Assembly: GCA_014802335.1 (NCBI GenBank)
Contig: JAAVCL010000021.1
Coordinates: forward strand, 19,956-83,955
DNA from: Bacteroides sp.
Lineage (GTDB): Bacteria > Bacteroidota > Bacteroidia > Bacteroidales > Muribaculaceae
Reading direction: 5' to 3'
Length of the DNA stretch: 64,000 bases
Shown piece by piece: positions 7,531 to 15,889 of the stretch. A program made the position numbers and the translations under genes. The notes beneath the pieces are model-generated. The model searched no databases and was not told where the DNA came from. It worked only from the letters and a program-made list of their open reading frames with translations. Each line of letters starts with the position of its first letter. Position 1 is the first letter of the stretch.

Positions 7531-9720
7531 ATGTCAAATCTGAGAACTAAAAGTGTAGAGGAGGCTTCTGCCCGCAAAGCAGTGAAGGTGGAACTTCCTA
7601 AAGAGAGAGTGGAGGCTTATTACGGTAAGCAGGTATTTAATCGTCAGAGAATGTTCGAATATCTTCCGAAAGATACATACGAATCTCTTGTAGATGCTAT
7701 TGACAATCGCAAAACACTGAGCCGTGAACTGGCCGACAGCGTCGCTGAAGGCATGAAACGTTGGGCTCTTGATAATGGAGCAAGACACTATACTCATTGG
7801 TTCCATCCTCTCACCGGAAGCACCGCCGAAAAACATGATGCATTTATCGAACACGATGGAAAGGGTGGCGTAGTGGAAAAATTCTCCGGCAAGCTTCTTG
7901 TGCAGCAGGAACCCGATGCATCCTCTTTCCCGAACGGTGGTATCCGAAACACTTTCGAGGCGCGTGGTTATTCTGCCTGGGATATATCCTCTCCTGCATT
8001 CATTGTTGATAATACTCTCTGTATCCCGACGGTGTTTGTGTCTTATACAGGTGAAAGCCTCGATTATAAAACCCCTCTGCTCCGCTCGCTTAACAGTCTT
8101 GACAAAGCTGCAACCCGCGTGGCCCGTTTCTTTATCCCTGATGTGAAGCACGTTACGTGTAATCTGGGTTGGGAACAAGAATATTTCCTTGTTGACGAAG
8201 CGCTCTATGCTGCCCGCCCCGACCTTGTAATGACCGGACGTACTCTTATGGGGCACGAGTCTGCGAAAAATCAACAGCTTGAAGATCACTACTTCGGTTC
8301 TATTCCCAGTCGCGTCGAGGCCTTTATGCTGGATCTCGAACTTGAGTGTCACAAGCTTGGTATCCCGGCCAAGACCCGACACAACGAAGTCGCTCCCAAT
8401 CAGTTTGAACTTGCCCCTATTTTTGAAGAGGCAAATCTTGCCAACGATCATAACCTGCTTCTGATGTCGGTGATGGAGGAAGTGGCACGACGTCATAATT
8501 TCCGTGTTCTTCTTCACGAAAAACCTTTCGCCGGAATAAATGGTTCGGGTAAACACAACAACTGGAGTTTAGGCACTGACTCGGGTGTGCTTCTTTTTGC
8601 CCCCGGAAAGAACGAACGAGATAATTTCAGATTTGTTACCTTTGTTGCAAATGTCATGGCTGCTGTTCATAAACATAACGGTCTGCTCAAGGCATCAATA
8701 ATGAATGCAACTAATGCGCATCGTCTTGGTGCAAATGAAGCTCCTCCGGCCATTATCTCTATGTTCCTCGGGTCGGCCGTGTCGGCTATTCTTGATAAAG
8801 TGGAACAGGCCGACGATATTAATAAAATCACCATTGACGGTAAGGAAACCATTCGTCTTGATATTGCTCAGATTCCGGAACTCACATTGGATAACACCGA
8901 CCGTAATCGTACAAGTCCTTTTGCATTTACCGGTAACAGATTTGAATATCGTGCTGTCGGTTCTTCTGCCAATAACGCCTCGGCTCTAATTGCACTCAAC
9001 GCTGCGGTTGCAAATCAGCTTAACGAATTTGCTGAAGTTGTTGAAAAATGTGTGGCCGACGGAATGGATAGGGATCTTGCAATTCTGCAGGAAGTAAAGA
9101 AACTTATCCGTGAGTCGCGCCCTATTCACTTTGACGGCAACGGATACAGTGAAGAGTGGAAACAGGAAGCAGCAAAACGCGGACTCGATGTGGAAACTTC
9201 CGCACCATTAATGTATGACAGATATATGGATGAAGCATCAGTTAAAATGTTTGAAAAAACCGGTGTTCTCTCCAAAAAGGAAATCGAAGCCCGCAACGAA
9301 GTGAAATGGGAGATGTATACCAAGAAGATTCAGATTGAGAGTCGAGTGCTTGGCGATCTCGCAATCAATCACATCATCCCGGCAGCCGTTCGTTATCAGT
9401 CTGTATTGCTCGACAATGTTTTCAAGATTCAGCAGCTCTTCAAGGGTGCCAAAGCCGATGCCATTTCTTCTCAGGACCTTGCAAATATTGAGGCTATCTC
9501 AGATCATGTTTCTGTGATAAAAACAAGTGTTGAAAGCATGATTAACGCCCGTAAGCGAGCTAATCATATCGACAATGAGCGCCTTAAAGCCATTGCATAT
9601 CACGATGATGTGGTGCCATATATGGAAGACATTCGTTATCATATTGACAAGCTCGAACTTATGGTTGATAACGAGATATGGCCCCTCCCCAAATATCGCG
9701 AGCTCCTGTTCATCCGTTAA
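7531..9720 (+). CDS. glnN: Type III glutamine synthetase
   Basis: ATP-dependent formation of glutamine from glutamate and ammonia. At 729 residues it is the long GSIII form common in Bacteroidota, not the ~470-residue GSI. Recognisable blocks are GGIRNTFEARGYSAWD, LGWEQEYFLVDE, RHNEVAPNQFELAPIFEEAN, GINGSGKHNNWSLGTD and RTSPFAFTGNRFEYRAVGSS, covering the glutamate/metal and nucleotide sites in the normal order. It is a single-gene unit with its own terminator. In this genome it is the obvious sink for ammonia made by the urease encoded at 31-37 kb. Confidence 0.96.
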   Translation: MSNLRTKSVEEASARKAVKVELPKERVEAYYGKQVFNRQRMFEYLPKDTYESLVDAIDNRKTLSRELADSVAEGMKRWALDNGARHYTHWFHPLTGSTAEKHDAFIEHDGKGGVVEKFSGKLLVQQEPDASSFPNGGIRNTFEARGYSAWDISSPAFIVDNTLCIPTVFVSYTGESLDYKTPLLRSLNSLDKAATRVARFFIPDVKHVTCNLGWEQEYFLVDEALYAARPDLVMTGRTLMGHESAKNQQLEDHYFGSIPSRVEAFMLDLELECHKLGIPAKTRHNEVAPNQFELAPIFEEANLANDHNLLLMSVMEEVARRHNFRVLLHEKPFAGINGSGKHNNWSLGTDSGVLLFAPGKNERDNFRFVTFVANVMAAVHKHNGLLKASIMNATNAHRLGANEAPPAIISMFLGSAVSAILDKVEQADDINKITIDGKETIRLDIAQIPELTLDNTDRNRTSPFAFTGNRFEYRAVGSSANNASALIALNAAVANQLNEFAEVVEKCVADGMDRDLAILQEVKKLIRESRPIHFDGNGYSEEWKQEAAKRGLDVETSAPLMYDRYMDEASVKMFEKTGVLSKKEIEARNEVKWEMYTKKIQIESRVLGDLAINHIIPAAVRYQSVLLDNVFKIQQLFKGAKADAISSQDLANIEAISDHVSVIKTSVESMINARKRANHIDNERLKAIAYHDDVVPYMEDIRYHIDKLELMVDNEIWPLPKYRELLFIR

Positions 9721-9816
9721 GGATAAATAATACGCTTCCGGTAAATATCGTGTAACCAAAATCCGGTTTGCCGCTATGCTACCCAACCGGATCCCCCCTT
9801 TTGAACTAAATATGCC

Positions 9817-9853
9817 AAAGAGTCTTGAAAATCATTGATTTTCAAGACTCTTT
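9817..9853 (+). terminator. Intrinsic terminator of glnN
   Basis: An 18-bp perfect stem (AAAGAGTCTTGAAAATCA at 9817-9834 and its complement at 9836-9853) with a minimal loop is followed by ATTTTT. Nothing else is evident in the 311-bp gap between glnN and the next gene. Confidence 0.85.
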
Positions 9854-10031
9854 ATTTTTAACTCACTTATTGGCTTGCATAAATATCATCTGAATATTAT
9901 ATAGACTAATATGCTCCGAAATTCGTTATAAATTTGAAGATAAGTTATAAAACTTTGATGCAGGGGGTGCTTAAACTGAAAAATTGTAATAGTAAGCGGT
10001 AATCTACAATCTTTCTTTGTTACTATAAAAA

Positions 10032-10706
10032 ATGAGTTATGACAAAATATCATCAGGAATCAATAGCCAAGAAAAAGGCATCAATAGAGTGTTGGAAGAA
10101 GCAGCCGCTGAGTCCAGAAGAATATCGCTTTCAATTCAAGAAGTTGCGGGAACAACGTCTTGCAAGGGAGTCCAAATCCATGGGCTAAAACAATGGGCTA
10201 TTAAGAATCAGGTTTGGATATCTGATCTAACCGAATTGGGTGAGTTTTCTGATCGAGGATCGGAAAACGAGGTTTATATGGATTCATTTCATGAGGTTGT
10301 GAATAAACTTAATGACTTCCGATATGCCGATGATAATTTGGAACCTTTCTTTCAGAGAGTAAATATTCACAATCGATTATTCCCCGATTGTTCTAATGTC
10401 CTCAAGGGTTTTGCCGACAACCAAGATGGTAAAATATGTGCAGTACTCGAGCAACCGTTCATTCGAGCTGATCGGGAAGCCTCAATTGAGGAAGTATCTG
10501 GAGAATTAGCCCTTATGGGTTTTACTCCGATGTGTGATGGCGAATACTTCACTAATGGTGAGATTGATATCTTTGACGCTCTCCCTAACAATGTGCTTCA
10601 CGGGATAGATGGAAATCTATTCTTTATTGATACTATTTGTCTTCCCTCTAATGATAATTATTTAGATATTTACAAATCACTATCTCCTAATTGGCAAAGC
10701 TCTTAG
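10032..10706 (+). CDS. Kinase-like domain protein of the polyvalent-protein type; N-terminus uncertain
   Basis: 224 residues. From about residue 55 the sequence (LKQWAIKNQVWISDL, GSENEVYMD, VVNKLNDFRYADDNLEPFFQRV, HNRLFP, AVLEQPFIRADREAS, YFTNGEIDIFDALPNNVL, NLFFIDTI) resembles the degenerate kinase-like domain found in mobile-element polyvalent proteins of Bacteroidota. In that reading, the Lys in VVNKL, the D-x-NN in FDALPNNV and the Asp in FFIDT correspond to kinase catalytic positions. Only this domain is present, so it may be a remnant of a larger protein. The first ~50 residues look less convincing: a competing frame, 10039-10188, encodes 49 residues rich in Lys/Arg/Gln. Assignment is from memory of the family, hence modest confidence. 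Confidence 0.55.
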   Translation: MSYDKISSGINSQEKGINRVLEEAAAESRRISLSIQEVAGTTSCKGVQIHGLKQWAIKNQVWISDLTELGEFSDRGSENEVYMDSFHEVVNKLNDFRYADDNLEPFFQRVNIHNRLFPDCSNVLKGFADNQDGKICAVLEQPFIRADREASIEEVSGELALMGFTPMCDGEYFTNGEIDIFDALPNNVLHGIDGNLFFIDTICLPSNDNYLDIYKSLSPNWQSS

Positions 10707-10786
10707 AGATGCTCTTATTATAAAGTCGTTTTTTTTGAAGGATTATCCTTAGGCACATTATCAATCCCACTACCATTGAGCATTAT

Positions 10787-10813
10787 TCAGACATGGCACG
10801 CCATGTCCCTACA
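10787..10813 (-). repeat. Single family 1 palindromic repeat
   Basis: Inverted copy: TCA, core GACATGGCACGCCATGTC, CCTACA. It lies between convergent genes. Confidence 0.85.
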
Positions 10814-10847
10814 TTGCCGATGGAATTTCCCTCATCTTGGATGGGTC

Positions 10848-11777
10848 TTAGTATATTAAAGCCACGGCAGAATGATATTTGGCGAGATTAGAAGCCTTCT
10901 TAATCGCTTTCCAAGCCTTCCTTCCGATCTCTTCCTCAGCGTATTCCCAGAAGGGCTTTATTTTAGATAATATCTGAGCTTCTCCACAGAGTGTTGAACT
11001 GTAATGGTTAAGTAGCAAATTATGGAATTTCAGCATTTTTTCTATTCTTTCATCCCGGCTCCATGTTCTTCCTTCTTGCCATTCAGACACCAACGAGGGG
11101 CGACCCAGAACTCCGCGTGCTGTCATGGTCCCATAAATTTCAGGATACTTGCTTATGATATTGTCGATGTCTTCCGGGGTCTTCAATTCTCCATTAAACA
11201 CCACCGGATTCCGACTTGTGGAAAGCAATTTTTCAAACTCATCAAGATGAAGTTCACCACCATATTGCTGACGGGCCACTCGGGGATGGACATCGACATG
11301 TCGAAGTGACAGACCATTGAGAACATCAATCACATTTCCCCATTCCGCGGGATCTTCAAAACCAAGCCGCATTTTTACTGAATAGGAGAGTGAGGGATAT
11401 TTACTAAGCGTATCTGCCAGTTTTGAGATTTCTTCTTGATTCTTAAGGAAACCGGCTCCTCTTCCTTTTCCGGTCTGCAATGGGAACGGACACCCCATGT
11501 TCAGATTCACGCGCTCTGCACCAGCCTTTGAAAGTTCGCCAAGTAAAACTTCAAGCTCACCCATATCGCGGAAGATTACCTGCGGTTCAAGATCAAGACC
11601 GGAATTCAAATCAGATGTATAATCACGTAAATCTTGTTTTCTGAGGCTGCCGTGATCACACCTTATAAAGGGGGTGAAGTATTTATTGTTACCTCCATAA
11701 ACTTCTTCATGAAAATGACGCCATGCTGCATCAGTATGCCCTTGAACGGGTGCAATTAATATTTTTTTATTCTTCAT
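10848..11777 (-). CDS. tRNA-dihydrouridine synthase family protein
   Basis: FMN- and NADPH-dependent reduction of uridines in tRNA D-loops is the known family reaction. The 309 residues form a TIM barrel: LIAPVQGHTD at the N-terminus, catalytic Cys96 in NLNMGCPFP, SVKMRLGF, the HVDVHPRVARQQYGG segment equivalent to the family HxRT..Q.Y.G motif, and GVLGRPSL phosphate-binding near the end. Several Dus paralogues usually coexist in Bacteroidota; which uridine this one reduces cannot be told. It is 3 bases downstream of the DUF486 gene, so they are co-transcribed. Confidence 0.9.
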   Translation of the reverse strand: MKNKKILIAPVQGHTDAAWRHFHEEVYGGNNKYFTPFIRCDHGSLRKQDLRDYTSDLNSGLDLEPQVIFRDMGELEVLLGELSKAGAERVNLNMGCPFPLQTGKGRGAGFLKNQEEISKLADTLSKYPSLSYSVKMRLGFEDPAEWGNVIDVLNGLSLRHVDVHPRVARQQYGGELHLDEFEKLLSTSRNPVVFNGELKTPEDIDNIISKYPEIYGTMTARGVLGRPSLVSEWQEGRTWSRDERIEKMLKFHNLLLNHYSSTLCGEAQILSKIKPFWEYAEEEIGRKAWKAIKKASNLAKYHSAVALIY

Positions 11778-11780
11778 TTT

Positions 11781-12158
11781 CTATTTAGTCGGTATAAAAG
11801 TGAAGCCAACTGCAGCCATAAGGCATAAGAAAGCTGCCACGTGATTCCAATGTAATTTCTCTCCTTGAAACATCCACATCGCGATAACGGTAAAAACTGT
11901 TAAGGAGATGACTTCCTGAATAATTTTGAGTTGAAACAAACTGAATGGTCCGCCATTTTCGCGAAAACCTATCCGGTTGGCCGGAATCATGAAACAATAT
12001 TCGATTAATGCGAGGCCCCACGATAGCAAAATCACTCCAATCAGAGGCCAAGACTTGATGTGGCCCGCTTGCTGCAATTTCAAATGCCCATACCATGCGA
12101 TGGTCATAAATACATTTGAAATAATAAGCAGAACTACGGTGATGATTATACTCTTCAT
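11781..12158 (-). CDS. DMT-superfamily small membrane protein (DUF486)
   Basis: 125 residues with four predicted helices. Sequence blocks such as NVFMTIAWYGHLK, SWGLALIEYCFMIPANRIG and FQLKIIQEVISLTVF are hallmarks of the DUF486 family, distantly related to drug/metabolite transporters. The transported compound is unknown. It is first gene of a two-gene unit with the dihydrouridine synthase. Confidence 0.88.
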   Translation of the reverse strand: MKSIIITVVLLIISNVFMTIAWYGHLKLQQAGHIKSWPLIGVILLSWGLALIEYCFMIPANRIGFRENGGPFSLFQLKIIQEVISLTVFTVIAMWMFQGEKLHWNHVAAFLCLMAAVGFTFIPTK

Positions 12159-12283
12159 CAGTTCAATTCATTTAGATAATCCGAACTATCATTTTAGACT
12201 ACAAAATTAGTTATAAATTTTAGTTTGCTGTTAATACGAAGTAAAAAATCCTTTTCTAATAAGGAATTTTAAAAAATTTTGCC

Positions 12284-12291
12284 TATTTTTG
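12284..12291 (+). promoter_or_regulatory. Candidate -7 box upstream of the flavodiiron gene
   Basis: TATTTTTG matches TAnnTTTG and sits 28 bases before the ATG. No clear TTTG -33 element is seen, so this is tentative. Confidence 0.45.
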
Positions 12292-12319
12292 TAGTGCATG
12301 AGTAAAAATCTTTCTTGAT

Positions 12320-13519
12320 ATGAACATTAAAGAAATTACGCGTAACATCTTTTACTGCGGGGTTAACGACCGCGTAACAGAGAAATTTGAAAATCTATGG
12401 CCCTTGCCTTATGGGGTTAGTTATAATTCTTATGTTATTGTAGGAAGTGAAAAGACCGTTCTGGTTGATACAGTCCGTGTTGATGAAGTCAGGGAGTTTA
12501 TTGAAAACCTGCGTCTCACCGTGGGTGACCGCAAAATCGACTATCTTCTTGTGAATCACATGGAACCCGACCACACAGGCTCCGTTCCATTGATTCTTAA
12601 GGAATATCCCGATTTGAAAATTATCGGTAATGCCCAGACCATCGGTATGCTCAAAGGCTTTTACCATATAGATGACGACAGCTGCTATCATGAAGTGAAG
12701 GATGGTGATTCTCTCGATCTCGGTGATCGTGTAATTACCTTCCACCTTACACCCATGATACATTGGCCCGAAACCATGATGTGTTACGTGCCCGATGTGA
12801 AGGTTCTGTTCTCCGGCGATGCCTTCGGAACTTTCGGGGCCTTGAACGGGGGTGTGGTCGACTCGGAAATGGAGACTGATTTCTATTTCCCTGAAATGTA
12901 TCGTTACTATACAAACATTGTTGGCAAGTATGGTAAATTCGTGCAAAGGGCTCTTCAGAAACTCAAAACCTTTGAACTCGAATATATATGTTCCACTCAC
13001 GGACCTGTCTGGCATGACAGAATATCCGAAGTTGTCGATCTCGTTGACCGCTTGTCGGCATATCGTTCGGAACCCGGAGTAACTATCATTTACGGCTCAA
13101 TGTATGGCAACACGGCGGAGGTGGCTGAAGTCGTTGCTCGCAGGTTAGCGGAAAAAGGTATTAAAAATATAAAAGTGCATAATGCTGCCCATTCCGAAAT
13201 GTCTGATATGATTTCAGATGCTTTCAGATATGAAGGATTGGTTGTGGGAAGCGCCACATATTCCATGAGACTGTTCCCCCCGGTTGAAACCTTTATGAAT
13301 GCAATGGAAACACGTGAGATTAAAGGCAAGGTGTTCGCAACGTTCGGTGGTTATACATGGGCAAAAGGGGCGGTAGTCGCTAAATTGCAGGAATATGCCG
13401 ACAGAATGAAAATGCCGGTGGTTGCTTCGATGATGCTTAAGCAGACCCTTGACAATGCCTCGAGAATGGAGGCGAATCAGCTGGCTGATGCAGTTGCCGA
13501 TGCCCTGACATTAAACTAA
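12320..13519 (+). CDS. fprA: A-type flavoprotein (flavodiiron protein)
   Basis: Reduces O2 to water and/or NO to N2O, protecting anaerobes from oxygen and nitrosative stress. Residues 1-~250 are a metallo-beta-lactamase-like domain with the diiron motif HMEPDH (80-85), MIHWPETM, FSGDAFGTFG and STHGPVWHD. Residues ~250-399 are a flavodoxin domain starting YGSMYGNTAEVAE. At 399 residues it is the minimal two-domain form with no fused rubredoxin. It is monocistronic. Confidence 0.94.
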   Translation: MNIKEITRNIFYCGVNDRVTEKFENLWPLPYGVSYNSYVIVGSEKTVLVDTVRVDEVREFIENLRLTVGDRKIDYLLVNHMEPDHTGSVPLILKEYPDLKIIGNAQTIGMLKGFYHIDDDSCYHEVKDGDSLDLGDRVITFHLTPMIHWPETMMCYVPDVKVLFSGDAFGTFGALNGGVVDSEMETDFYFPEMYRYYTNIVGKYGKFVQRALQKLKTFELEYICSTHGPVWHDRISEVVDLVDRLSAYRSEPGVTIIYGSMYGNTAEVAEVVARRLAEKGIKNIKVHNAAHSEMSDMISDAFRYEGLVVGSATYSMRLFPPVETFMNAMETREIKGKVFATFGGYTWAKGAVVAKLQEYADRMKMPVVASMMLKQTLDNASRMEANQLADAVADALTLN

Positions 13520-13622
13520 TGTAAAGGGCTTGTCAGATATTATCGTTACTTGTTTTTTTGTTTAGCCAACTTTTTGATGTAAAAAATGTTATAAAAGCAT
13601 ATAATAGTTAAAAAGGAAAGTT

Positions 13623-14108
13623 ATGAAAAAAACAATTTATCTTGCAAGTGCGGCTTTAGCACTCATATCCCTTGCTTCTTGTTCGGGCAATAAAAGTTGC
13701 AATGGTGAAAAATGTAATAAAGTAGACGATATGCTCTATACCGGTGTGCTTCCGGCTGCCGACTGCGATGGGATCCGTTATACGCTCAAACTTGATTATG
13801 ATGACGATAAAAACAATCTCGAAGGTGATTATAATCTCGTAGAAACGTATCTTCAGGCTGATACTGTTAATAAAGTGAATGGAATTAACGGTGACATAAG
13901 CTTCAAATCTGAAGGTGACTTCACAGTTGTGGAGCAGAACGGAAAGAAATATCTGAAACTTGTTAAGGATGCTAAGGATTCAAATCCGCAGGCAACTCCC
14001 GACTTTTACTTTGAAGTGTCAAGCGATTCTACATTGACTATGGTTAACTCTCAGCTTGAGGCCGCTCCAGACACATTGCTCAATTACACACTTAAGCTCG
14101 TTAAGTAA
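13623..14108 (+). CDS. NlpE-like outer-membrane lipoprotein
   Basis: 161 residues with a lipoprotein signal: LISLASC, Cys20 lipidated. The N-terminal mature region YTGVLPAADCDGIRYTLKL matches the NlpE N-terminal motif (YTGTLPCADCxGI), with one of the two usual Cys residues replaced by Ala. NlpE in E. coli is tied to copper tolerance and Cpx envelope stress; whether that holds here is unknown. A second Cys-rich patch (KSCNGEKC) follows the lipobox and might bind metal. Confidence 0.78.
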   Translation: MKKTIYLASAALALISLASCSGNKSCNGEKCNKVDDMLYTGVLPAADCDGIRYTLKLDYDDDKNNLEGDYNLVETYLQADTVNKVNGINGDISFKSEGDFTVVEQNGKKYLKLVKDAKDSNPQATPDFYFEVSSDSTLTMVNSQLEAAPDTLLNYTLKLVK

Positions 14109-14151
14109 GAGAAAAAATTACGTATTATTCAGATTAAAACTTGATTATGAT

Positions 14152-14185
14152 AAAGGTGACTATAGCACGGTTATAGTCACCTTTT
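14152..14185 (+). terminator. Intrinsic terminator of the NlpE-like gene
   Basis: Stem AAAGGTGACTATA / TATAGTCACCTTT with loop GCACGGT, ending in TTTTCTC. Confidence 0.85.
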
Positions 14186-14272
14186 CTCAAATTAAAACCT
14201 TTGCGTATATAGTCATTGGACCGGGAGGTGGTGTCTGAATCAAAAATAACTATGCCCGCGGATTCAATTGTT

Positions 14273-14466
14273 AAGTAGCAACGAATAATTAATCGATATA
14301 TGTTAAACAAAGTAGTTAGGAATATCTTGAACGCTAAAACTCGTTCTTTTTGGCATATTTTGCTTTGTCATTCAGTTGCATACTAAAGTATGCTCCTTCA
14401 TTCCGCAGCAAAATATGCTCAAAAATAACTTCGTTTTATCTGTTCATTAATTATTCGTAGCTACTT
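14273..14466. repeat. Long imperfect hairpin element (family 2)
   Basis: About 190 bp that can fold on itself. Outer arms are TAAGTAGC-AACGAATAATTAAT and ATTAATTATTCGTAGCTACTTA. Inner arms are TTTTTGGCATATTTTGCT and AGCAAAATATGCTCAAAAA. The apex is GCATACTAAAGTATGC flanked by TCATTCAGTT and TCCTTCATTC. No ORF of note. It fills the gap upstream of the pyruvyl transferase gene. A related apex occurs at the right edge of the window. Confidence 0.75.
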
Positions 14467-14493
14467 AAAAGGGAATTTCACAAGAAATCATAT

Positions 14494-15471
14494 ATGAACT
14501 ATAATCAAAAAATCACCTTCTTGCAACGTGAGATTGAAAAAATAATAGATCCCTTGATTGGTAAAAAGGTAATTATCCCCGATGCTCCTTATTATGCAAA
14601 TGTCGGGGATGTTTTGATTTGGCAGGCAACTTTGGATTTCTTGAAAAAGACTAACCGTGTTTTACTCTCTGTTTCAAGTCAGGATACATTCAGCTATCCC
14701 AAACTTGATAAAGACATAACAATTCTGTTAATGGGGGGTGGAAACTTTGGTGACTTATGGAGATTCCTTCAAGAACTCAGAATTAATATCATTGATCACT
14801 ATCCTCATAACCGAATTGTTATGCTGCCCCAATCAATTTGGTATGATGATCCCGCTCTGATTTCAAAAGATTCCGATATATTTTCAAAACACAAAGATCT
14901 TCACCTGTGTGCCCGCGACAGGGTAAGTTATGAATTTCTGAAGAAACACTTCAATAACAACCATTTGTACCTTGTGCCTGATATGGCATTTTTCTTAAGC
15001 GAATCTCATCTTAAGCGATATCGCAATGTAGCTAATACAAACTCTAATTTGTTTCTTCTTCGCCGGGATAAGGAACTGAACGAAGGAATTGTCGATTTTG
15101 AGTGCCGGGCAAACACAATAACCGATTGGCCCTCATTGGAAAAAAGACCATTTATTATTAAATTATATGTTAAGATAAGGGAAATTCTGAAACCTTATAG
15201 TCACAGCAAGTGGAAGAATAAGATTTTAGATTTAACAGCGCAAATATGTTTCCGTAAGAAGCTGACAAGAGATGGTTGTAAACTCCTTTCTCGCTATTCC
15301 CACATCACCTCCACCCGGTTGCACGGAATGATACTTGCTATTTTGCTGCATAAACCTGTAAGATATATAGATAATACGACAGGTAAATTATCTGCCTTTG
15401 TCAATACATGGCTTGATGGGCTGCCCGATATAGAGCCCCTGGAACGAAAGGCAAAAACCAAGAGCCGATAA
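14494..15471 (+). CDS. Polysaccharide pyruvyl transferase family protein
   Basis: 325 residues. Blocks DAPYYANVGDVLIW, LLMGGGNFGDLWR, RIVMLPQSIWYDD, CARDRVSYEFLKKHF, VPDMAFFL and the C-terminal SRYSHITSTRLHGMILAILLHKPVRYID are diagnostic of the WcaK/CsaB/EpsO family, which adds ketal pyruvate (or, in some members, other groups) to surface polysaccharides. Such genes normally sit within capsule or exopolysaccharide clusters. Here it stands alone, bounded by a 190-bp hairpin on the left and a cluster of palindromic repeats on the right, and may have been carried here as a single gene. Confidence 0.85.
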   Translation: MNYNQKITFLQREIEKIIDPLIGKKVIIPDAPYYANVGDVLIWQATLDFLKKTNRVLLSVSSQDTFSYPKLDKDITILLMGGGNFGDLWRFLQELRINIIDHYPHNRIVMLPQSIWYDDPALISKDSDIFSKHKDLHLCARDRVSYEFLKKHFNNNHLYLVPDMAFFLSESHLKRYRNVANTNSNLFLLRRDKELNEGIVDFECRANTITDWPSLEKRPFIIKLYVKIREILKPYSHSKWKNKILDLTAQICFRKKLTRDGCKLLSRYSHITSTRLHGMILAILLHKPVRYIDNTTGKLSAFVNTWLDGLPDIEPLERKAKTKSR

Positions 15472-15494
15472 GAGACAAGAAAAATCCTCTGCAA

Positions 15495-15718
15495 ATGTAG
15501 GGGCATGTTTAGTAGATACGTCGGCAAATTATCGGGCCCATTACTCGGCAAATGTAGGGACATGGCGTGCCATGTCTGGGTGAATACATTGACAAATAAT
15601 CTGGTTCAATACTCGGCAAGTGTAGGGACATGGCGTGCCATGTCTGGGTGAATACACCGGCAAATTATCTGTCTCATTCTTGGTGGTTTATTCAGACATG
15701 GCACGCCATGTCCCTACA
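15495..15718. repeat. Cluster of family 1 palindromic repeats
   Basis: One partial copy (15495-15512), two intact plus copies (15553-15579, 15621-15647) and one minus copy (15692-15718). Intact cores read GACATGGCGTGCCATGTC. The linkers (GGGTGAATAC, CGGCAAATTATC) are also repeated, so the true unit is about 68 bp. The remainder of the 408-bp gap to dedA contains no gene. Confidence 0.9.
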
Positions 15719-15835
15719 TTTGCCGCCGCAATTTTAGCCACCATAATTTTACCGCCCCAATATTTGACCAAAGACCGAAAAGAAACATAGCCCCCAAAAA
15801 TAGTTTCGATATAAACTAATTTTTAAGGGCTACTT

Positions 15836-15889
15836 ATGTCTATTACTTCTTTATGTCTGTTACTGCTTTTTTATGTCTGTTACTTTTTC
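15836..15889. repeat. Tandem ATGTCTGTTACT repeat at the dedA 3' end
   Basis: Three copies of ATGTCTRTTACT with T-rich spacers (period 17-20 bp). The last copy includes the dedA stop codon, so the duplication begins in the coding end and runs into the gap. Confidence 0.8.

Noticed and set aside
7534..8556. Minus-strand open frame of 340 codons opposite glnN
   Set aside because: It lies entirely antisense to the strongly conserved GSIII gene and has no recognisable motif.
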